In this document: piece after piece, positions 1-5,153 of the stretch | Layout of the letters: every line of letters starts with the position of its first letter | Position numbering within the stretch: the stretch's first letter is position 1 | Assembly (NCBI GenBank): GCA_020432595.1 | Contig: JAGQGA010000102.1 | Span: 1-11,857, forward strand | Source: Anaerolineales bacterium | GTDB taxonomy: Bacteria; Chloroflexota; Anaerolineae; Promineifilales; Promineifilaceae | Direction of reading: 5' to 3' | Length of the DNA stretch: 11,857 bases | Made by a program: the position numbers and the translations under genes | The notes under the pieces: generated by a model | Seen by the model: only the letters and a program-made list of their open reading frames with translations | The model's database searches: none | Told to the model about the DNA's origin: nothing

Positions 1-63
1 AGTTGACCGTTTAGGTTCGCTTTTTGAATCCATTTTGTCAAATTTTCTTATTTTCACGCTTCC

Positions 64-450
64 TTGTACTTCTACCCAGAACGAGTTGAGTTAGCAATAA
101 TTGACTATTATCGAGCTTTTGAACAGAGATCTAAATGGGCACGATTAGAGCTCCTATACGATGATGAGATGGAAAAATATGAAAACAAACTAGTAGAGGA
201 ATGGCAACGATTTTCATTAGCATACAAAGATGAATTGGATTCAGATGCAACAGAGGCAGATTTGCGTAAGTGTGGGAGAGCAATATTAAACCATATGGGA
301 TCGATCAACATTCCTATACGTGAGCGAGTAACCGAAGAATATGTTATGCGGGGAAACTACCATATATTGGCAGATAATCTTAAGGGAGCATTACCCAGGG
401 TGATTTGGCATCCTAAGTTTCTTGAAAGGGTATTAGCCATTTTCCAGTAA
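64..450 (+). CDS. C-terminal domain of an ABC-three-component (ABC-3C) system effector; 5' part off-window or broken
   Basis: The protein from the TTG at 64 has 128 residues. It begins with FYPERVELAIIDYYRAFEQR and ends with a conserved-looking block (IPIRERVTEEYVMRGNYH, then IWHPKFLERV). From memory this matches the C-terminal domains (ABC-3C CTD type, probably CTD7) of effector subunits in ABC-three-component conflict systems, and the two genes after it fit that assignment. In the family this domain sits at the end of a longer protein whose N-terminal part is the effector and which is thought to contact the ATPase module. Here the frame is closed by TGA at 4-6 and 25-27. No ATG and no Shine-Dalgarno precede the domain, so TTG 64 is only a nominal start. 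Frame 2 is open from base 2 to about 94 and could be the upstream coding frame, joined by a one-base loss near 53-65. It is probably a broken gene or a sequence error. The domain call is fairly sure; the start is not. Confidence 0.62.
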   Translation: MYFYPERVELAIIDYYRAFEQRSKWARLELLYDDEMEKYENKLVEEWQRFSLAYKDELDSDATEADLRKCGRAILNHMGSINIPIRERVTEEYVMRGNYHILADNLKGALPRVIWHPKFLERVLAIFQ

Positions 451-469
451 ATCAGGAATTTGATGTGTT

Positions 470-961
470 GTGACAGAGTGGATAAATCGACCAGTCGAAA
501 TTGCCAATTTGTTTAACCCAGCCTTTGGGGCTGTTATTTTATATGAGGCTGTAGCCGCTTATGAGAAAGAGCGGGAACAAGGTATGCCTTATGCTCTTTC
601 ATTTTTAGTTTTCCCTATTGTTTTGCATAATGGAACTAGAATATTGCTTCCACGAGGTACACAGACAAAGCTACATGTGTGGATTCAAGATAACCTAAAT
701 GTAAAGATAGATTTTCCATCTCGAGCCCAGCGTTCTGTTGAATATACAAAAGAAGCAATATTATTTGGCTTGCAGATGAACATCTTTGAAATTCAACACA
801 ATGGCAATATTAGTACGAAACCAAAAATGTTGAAACGCCCTAAATGGCAAGCAGGTACAGAACCAAATGAGTGTGCTAAAAAAGCGGCAATGATTGGAAA
901 ATGGTTTGCGATTTCAGGTGATGCGTCAACAATTTTTGCTGTTTGGGGAATACATCCATGA
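470..961 (+). CDS. ABC-three-component system middle component (ABC-3C MC, MC3-like)
   Basis: This 163-residue protein starts at GTG 470, 19 bases after the preceding stop, with a weak AGGA at 454-457. It carries the features I associate with the 'three component ABC system middle component' family: a start of the form EWxNRPxExANLFNPAF (NPAF at 16-19), a hydrophobic FLVFPIVLH stretch near 45-53 followed by GTRxxLP, and a C-terminal GKWFA (143-147) ending in WGIHP (159-163). No catalytic motif is visible; the family is regarded as an adaptor between effector and ATPase. Its stop overlaps the next gene's start by four bases (ATGA at 958-961), so the two are probably translationally coupled. 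Codon use is AT-rich, like its two operon partners and unlike everything after 3083. The family assignment rests on recalled motifs plus the neighbouring DUF3732 ATPase. Confidence 0.8.
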   Translation: MTEWINRPVEIANLFNPAFGAVILYEAVAAYEKEREQGMPYALSFLVFPIVLHNGTRILLPRGTQTKLHVWIQDNLNVKIDFPSRAQRSVEYTKEAILFGLQMNIFEIQHNGNISTKPKMLKRPKWQAGTEPNECAKKAAMIGKWFAISGDASTIFAVWGIHP

Positions 962-2916
962 CTATGCAATTACGTTCTCTTCATTTGTATAATTTCCAAG
1001 GGAAAAGGCGTTCCCTTTTTTTTAAGTTGGGCGAAGTAAACATCATCACGGGGCAATCAGCTACGGGCAAATCTGCGATTATCTCAATCGTCGAGTATTG
1101 TCTAGGCTCTTCACCATTTAATGTACCGGATACCGATCCTTTTGAGTCTGTAGCATGGTATGGGGTTCTATATAAAGTTAATGATAATGAGATATTTGTA
1201 GCAAAGCCAAGACCTGAAACTCCAACAGCCAGAACTCAAAGCGGACTGTATTATCTACAAGGGGCTAGCCTAGAGATACCCTCTTTTGAACAACTTAAAA
1301 TCAATTCGAATGACAATGCACTGAACAGTATTATATCTAGCCTCTTAGGTTTTTCTCCGAACCTGCATATTCCTGATGAGGATGAAACTCGACAACCTTT
1401 AGAAGCTACTTTAAATCATGCAAGGTTTTACTTGTTTCAAAAGCAAAATGTTATTGCTAACCAAGAGACATTATTTCATAGGCAGTCTGAACCTTTCATA
1501 CCACAGACTATAAAAGATACGCTCCCATATTTGCTTGGAGCAATAGAAGAAATGCAACTATCGTTACAAGATTCCCTTGCTCGTGCTAAACGAAGATTAA
1601 GATTGGCTCAAAGAAAATTGAGGGAAGCTGAAGCTATAGCAAGTAATCGCCTAGAACGCGCAAATGCTTTGCTTGAAGAGGCAAGGCAAGTTGGATTTGA
1701 AGATAATGTGGAAGATAATCAAAATCTTGAGGAAGTTATACAGGCATTAAGAGATACTCAATCTTGGGTATCATCATCTAATTCCATTTTGGTCGGTAAA
1801 GATGAACGTATAGATAGGTTGATTGATCGGAGGGAACAAATAAAGCTCCAAGCAAAATCTAAGTACCGAGAAATCAGAACTGCGAGGGCATATTTGAATA
1901 GTGCAAATGGTTTTTCTAGTGAAGCATCTGAACAAGTCATGCGGCTTGAATCAATAAATCTATTTAAAAATGCCTCACAAAATCAAAATGCCTGCCCGTT
2001 ATGTTCTTCAACCCTGTATGAGCCATTGCCGACAATTGCGGAAATACAGGGGTCTTTAGAGAATCTTCAAACTAATCTGCAAACTGTTGAACAACACAGA
2101 CCAAGATTGCGTGAATATATCGAGGAAATACAATCTGAATATGACGCTTTTAGGCAGCAAATTACCGAGATAGAACTCGCACTTGAAGCCTTATATGCTG
2201 AACAAGAAGCGACTCAACAACTTCGGGAGCAGAATGTAAGAATTGCACGGGTTGTCGGGCGAATAAGTTTGTATATGGAGTCGATCAGTTGGCTTGATGA
2301 AGATAATGATTTGCATAAATCAGTTATAGACGCTGAAAACGATGTGCAACACTATGAAGGACTTTTGGCTCCGATGAATGTTGAGGAGATTCTAACATCT
2401 ATATTAAATGTATTAAGTTCATGGATGACTAGTTGGGCTAAGTTTTTGCAATTGGAATTAAGTGATTATCCTTTTAGATTTGATTTCAAGAACCTAACAG
2501 TAGTAGCTGATAGACCTGGTAGGCCGATTCCCCTCATTCGTATGGGCAGTGGAGAGAATTGGCTTGGCTGCCACTTAATCACTCATTTAGCTTTGCATAA
2601 ATATTTTGTAACGCAAAAGCGGCCTGTTCCAAATTTTCTTATTTTGGATCAGCCGTCTCAAATTTATTTCCCATCAGAGAGTGACTACAAAGCAATGAGA
2701 GGGAATTTAGAAGATACAGAAATCACAAGCCATGATGGGATAGCTGTACATCGAATGTTTAATTTATTGTTTGATGTATGTAAAGAGCTTTTTCCAGATT
2801 TTCAAATAATTATTATGGAACATGCTAATTTGAAACATGAGGCTTTTCAAAAAGCTCTGGTTGAACAACCTTGGAATGAAGGAAAGGCTCTCATTCCCCA
2901 AAGCTGGCTTCACTAA
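958..2916 (+). CDS. DUF3732 family Rad50/SMC-like ABC ATPase of an ABC-three-component system
   Basis: I choose ATG 958 (652 residues) because it forms the four-base ATGA overlap with the preceding gene; an in-frame TTG at 943 would add five residues, and ATG 964 is also possible. The layout is that of a Rad50/SMC-type ATPase. The N-terminal half-domain has Walker A GQSATGKS at 32-39. Charged, heptad-like coiled-coil stretches lie around 185-240 and 365-435. Between them sits a zinc-hook-like CPLC at 346-349. The C-terminal half has a signature-type MGSGENWLG at 529-537, a Walker B/D-loop LILDQPSQ at 561-568 and an H-loop-like MEHAN at 620-624. The base after the Walker B Asp564 is Gln565, not the usual Glu; I recall DQPSQ as typical of DUF3732. 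Such ATPases are thought to sense or act on nucleic acids and drive the partner effector. Family call is strong; the biological role is inferred. Confidence 0.9.
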   Translation: MTMQLRSLHLYNFQGKRRSLFFKLGEVNIITGQSATGKSAIISIVEYCLGSSPFNVPDTDPFESVAWYGVLYKVNDNEIFVAKPRPETPTARTQSGLYYLQGASLEIPSFEQLKINSNDNALNSIISSLLGFSPNLHIPDEDETRQPLEATLNHARFYLFQKQNVIANQETLFHRQSEPFIPQTIKDTLPYLLGAIEEMQLSLQDSLARAKRRLRLAQRKLREAEAIASNRLERANALLEEARQVGFEDNVEDNQNLEEVIQALRDTQSWVSSSNSILVGKDERIDRLIDRREQIKLQAKSKYREIRTARAYLNSANGFSSEASEQVMRLESINLFKNASQNQNACPLCSSTLYEPLPTIAEIQGSLENLQTNLQTVEQHRPRLREYIEEIQSEYDAFRQQITEIELALEALYAEQEATQQLREQNVRIARVVGRISLYMESISWLDEDNDLHKSVIDAENDVQHYEGLLAPMNVEEILTSILNVLSSWMTSWAKFLQLELSDYPFRFDFKNLTVVADRPGRPIPLIRMGSGENWLGCHLITHLALHKYFVTQKRPVPNFLILDQPSQIYFPSESDYKAMRGNLEDTEITSHDGIAVHRMFNLLFDVCKELFPDFQIIIMEHANLKHEAFQKALVEQPWNEGKALIPQSWLH

Positions 2917-3082
2917 ACATATTAGTTTTGCATCAGGTTACTATTGAGAGCGGAGGCGAAGCTGCCTAGTTGTATAATGCTAAGGTATTAAGCAATAGCC
3001 CCGTTTCTATTTCTGTACCCTATTTACCAGTACAAGCTGTTAGTGGCACACGGTCATCAACCTGCTCAATAAGGAGATTCCT

Positions 3083-3976
3083 ATGAAACTTGGTGTGACT
3101 TTTCCCCAAAATGTGATTGGCGGCGATCCCGCCATTGTGCGTGACTTTGCCCAAACGGCCGAAAATCTCGGCTACAGCCACATCGTTGCCTATGACCACG
3201 TGCTGGGCATCAACCCAGCTGCCTACCCCGACTGGAAAGGGCCGTATACCTCGGCTGACCTGTTCCACGACCCGTTTACCCTGTTTAGCTACATGGCGGG
3301 CATCACAGAACGCATCAAGTTTTCGCCGCAGATTGTGATTTTGCCGCAGCGGCAGGCGGTGCTGGTGGCGAAGCAAGCGGCCTCGCTGGCTGTGCTGTGC
3401 GGTGGGCGGCTGCGGCTGGGGATTGGCATTGGCTGGAACAAGGTGGAGTATATTGGGCTGGGGGAAAATTTCCACGACCGGGGAAAGCGGTCGGAGGAGC
3501 AGATTGCGGTGATGCGGGCGCTGTGGGCAGAGCCGCATGTGGTTTTTAACGGCCGTTACCACACCATCCCCAATGCCGGCATCAACCCGCTGCCCACCAA
3601 ACCGCTGGACATTTGGCTGGGGGGTGGGGTGGATGCAACCTATGACAGAATCGGCCGTTTGGGCGATGGCTGGCTCAACATTTATCACGAGCCGGAAGCG
3701 TTTGCCGACGGCGTGGCGAAAATTCGGGCGGCGGCGGTGAAGGCCGGGCGTGCCCCCGGCACGATTGGATTAGAAAGCTGGGTGGGAATGGGTGGCGCCA
3801 CGCCAGATGATTGGCGAGCGGAGATTGAGCAGTGGCGCGGTTTGGGGGTTAGCCACATCACCCTCAACACTGTTTTTAATCGCGGCCATATCAAGCCAAT
3901 TCAAGGGCGGGATGCAGCCACTCATTTACGGGCATTGGAAACGTATATGCAGGCAGTGGGGGATTTATTCGGATGA
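3083..3976 (+). CDS. LLM-class (luciferase-like) F420-dependent oxidoreductase, Rv2161c/TIGR03619-like
   Basis: The 297-residue protein has an AAGGAG ribosome binding site at 3071-3076, six bases before the ATG, which fixes the start. It is a single-domain TIM-barrel flavin/F420 oxidoreductase of the bacterial luciferase superfamily. The N-terminal MKLGVTFPQN strand is followed by AENLGYSHIVAYDHVLG (26-42), then TERIKFSPQIVILPQRQAV (75-93), GGRLRLGIGIGWNKVEY (107-123) and DIWLGGG (176-182). This order is what I know from the Rv2161c-type family. The substrate cannot be read from the sequence. The protein is expected to be cytoplasmic and to use reduced F420 or FMN. The next gene overlaps its stop by four bases, so they form a coupled pair. 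One copy of the AACGGCCGTT palindrome (3548-3557) encodes NGR at 156-158. Confidence 0.88.
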   Translation: MKLGVTFPQNVIGGDPAIVRDFAQTAENLGYSHIVAYDHVLGINPAAYPDWKGPYTSADLFHDPFTLFSYMAGITERIKFSPQIVILPQRQAVLVAKQAASLAVLCGGRLRLGIGIGWNKVEYIGLGENFHDRGKRSEEQIAVMRALWAEPHVVFNGRYHTIPNAGINPLPTKPLDIWLGGGVDATYDRIGRLGDGWLNIYHEPEAFADGVAKIRAAAVKAGRAPGTIGLESWVGMGGATPDDWRAEIEQWRGLGVSHITLNTVFNRGHIKPIQGRDAATHLRALETYMQAVGDLFG

Positions 3977-4281
3977 TGCAGTACCAGATTATTTATTGGC
4001 GGGATATTCCGGTGCAGGTGCGGGTGAAAAATGGCCGTTTTCGCCAAACCTACCCCCTTTCCCCACGCTTCCAGCAAACCGTCCACCGTGCCGCCTACCG
4101 GGGCAAGGCGATTACCGGCGATGCTTACATCGAGGAATGGCATCCGTCCCCCTGGCAGGAAACGGCCGTTACTGATGCCGAAGTGCTGGTTGCTCAAATA
4201 GAAGCTGATTACCCCGACGAACGGCTGGACAAACTGGCGCGAAACAAAGGCATAGACCCCACAAAAACGACGGCTTCCTGA
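3973..4281 (+). CDS. Small 'virulence factor' domain protein (PF13769-like)
   Basis: This 102-residue protein begins at ATG 3973 inside the ATGATG that overlaps the upstream stop (3974-3976), so translation is probably coupled to the oxidoreductase gene; ATG 3976 is an alternative start. Its core, IYWRDIPVQVRV (7-18), then LSPRFQQTVHRAA (29-41) and ITGDAYIEEW (47-56), fits the small family annotated 'virulence factor' (PF13769). The family name is historical and I know of no established biochemical activity. No signal peptide or membrane segment is present, so a cytoplasmic location is likely. A palindrome copy at 4161-4170 encodes TAV (64-66), and a one-mismatch copy at 4030-4039 encodes NGR (20-22). 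The C-terminal tail after about residue 60 looks variable. Confidence 0.72.
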   Translation: MMQYQIIYWRDIPVQVRVKNGRFRQTYPLSPRFQQTVHRAAYRGKAITGDAYIEEWHPSPWQETAVTDAEVLVAQIEADYPDERLDKLARNKGIDPTKTTAS

Positions 4282-4291
4282 TTTTGCATGA

Positions 4292-4320
4292 TTGACAAAG
4301 GGGCGTTTGTTTTGTATTAT
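4292..4320 (+). promoter_or_regulatory. Sigma-70-type promoter of the TetR-EamA fusion gene
   Basis: A consensus -35 box TTGACA at 4292-4297 is followed after exactly 17 bases by TATTAT at 4315-4320. Transcription would start near 4327, giving a leader of roughly 28 bases before ATG 4355. It begins only 11 bases after the stop of the preceding gene, so the TetR gene is likely transcribed independently. It is the best promoter match in the window. Confidence 0.7.
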
Positions 4321-4327
4321 CTCTTTT

Positions 4328-4344
4328 ACCGACCGACGGTCGGT
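4328..4344. promoter_or_regulatory. Probable TetR operator (17-bp perfect inverted repeat)
   Basis: ACCGACCGACGGTCGGT is a perfect inverted repeat of two 8-base arms around a central A. It lies immediately after the predicted -10 box, over the expected transcription start and leader, and 10 bases before the TetR start codon. ACCGACCG/CGGTCGGT half-sites are typical of many TetR-family operators. Binding here would block transcription, so the gene is probably negatively autoregulated. No Shine-Dalgarno is visible between the operator and the ATG. Confidence 0.72.
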
Positions 4345-4354
4345 CTAAAATGCG

Positions 4355-5134
4355 ATGACACGAATTACGAAAGAACATGATGAGCGGCGCGGCGAAATTT
4401 TGGACACCGCGCAGCAGCTTTTCTACCAAAAAGGGTACCAGCAAACATCTGTCCAAGACATCATTGATGCGATAGGCATTGCTAAAGGCACCTTTTATCA
4501 TTACTTTGGCTCCAAGCTGGCGCTGTTGGATGATCTGGTCGAACGGCTGCTGGAGCAGTCGGTGGCAATGATGGAGCCAATTGTTGCTGACCCCACGCTG
4601 GACGCGGTGACAAAGTTGCAGTGCTTTTTTGACCAAGCCAACAGCTTCAAAAATGCCAACAAACCGTTTTTGCTGACGATTGTACGGCCGTTTTACAGCG
4701 ATGAAAACAGCGTGTTCCGGCAAAAGATGACGGATGCGTCGGTGGTGGCGATGACGCCGCTGCTAACGGCCGTTATTGAGCAAGGTATTGCCGAAGGCAA
4801 CTTTGTCACCCCCTACCCGGCCGAGTTGGCCGAGATGATCCTGGTGTTGGGGCGCGGGTTGACTGACCCGATTATGGGGTTGTTTTTGCAGCCGGAAGAA
4901 AACGGCCGTTTGCTTCCCCTCATCGCCCTTTCCGGCATTTTCGATGCGGGTGGCAATGCCTTTTTTGTGCTGGCTGCCCAGTCCGGCCGGCTCGACATCG
5001 CCGCCGTACTCTCCTCGCTTTACCCCGCCACCACGGTGCTGTTGGCGTGGCTGGTGGCACACGAACGCCTGCGCCCTGTGCAATGGCTGGGCGTTGCTGC
5101 CGCCGTGGTCGCCCTCCTGCTCATCGCCCTGTAG
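4355..5134 (+). CDS. TetR-family regulator fused in frame to the C-terminus of an EamA/DMT transporter (chimeric gene)
   Basis: This 259-residue protein has two unrelated parts. Residues 1 to about 182 form a near-complete TetR regulator: the N-terminal helix [19 protein letters not shown] (10-28), a helix-turn-helix in 31-53 ([20 protein letters not shown]) and an alpha-helical ligand domain. From about residue 183 to the end it matches the tail of a DMT-superfamily exporter (EamA): [19 protein letters not shown] (186-204), [18 protein letters not shown] (216-233), then [11 protein letters not shown] and a last hydrophobic helix (243-259). These would make about three membrane segments. The join lies at N183-G184-R185, encoded by a palindrome copy at 4901-4910. 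TetR genes next to EamA genes are common, so an in-frame deletion is the simplest origin. Start ATG 4355 is the only good one. It may be a membrane-tethered repressor, a relic, or an assembly error. Confidence 0.82.
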   Translation: MTRITKEHDERRGEILDTAQQLFYQKGYQQTSVQDIIDAIGIAKGTFYHYFGSKLALLDDLVERLLEQSVAMMEPIVADPTLDAVTKLQCFFDQANSFKNANKPFLLTIVRPFYSDENSVFRQKMTDASVVAMTPLLTAVIEQGIAEGNFVTPYPAELAEMILVLGRGLTDPIMGLFLQPEENGRLLPLIALSGIFDAGGNAFFVLAAQSGRLDIAAVLSSLYPATTVLLAWLVAHERLRPVQWLGVAAAVVALLLIAL

Positions 5135-5153
5135 CCGAGAATTCCAATCCTCG

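Noticed and set aside
25..66. Programmed frameshift at the effector start
   Set aside because: No slippery heptamer with a downstream structure was seen; a plain indel or sequence error is simpler.
2912..2930. ACTAA/TTAGT hairpin followed by TTTT as terminator of the ABC-3C operon
   Set aside because: Only five A/T-rich pairs, overlapping the stop codon; too weak to call.
2973..2978. TATAAT upstream of the LLM gene as a promoter
   Set aside because: No -35 box at 16-18 bases; the nearest TTGAGA (2944-2949) is 23 bases away.
2941..2997. Possible integron attC-like or attachment site (GCCTAGTTG, with CTATTG...CAATAG ends) at the island boundary
   Set aside because: The ends match for only six bases and the attC core boxes are not in the proper order or spacing.
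3020..3688. 222-codon open frame on the - strand opposite the LLM oxidoreductase gene
   Set aside because: It lies mostly within a well-supported gene and its His/Pro/Arg-rich translation shows no recognisable domain.
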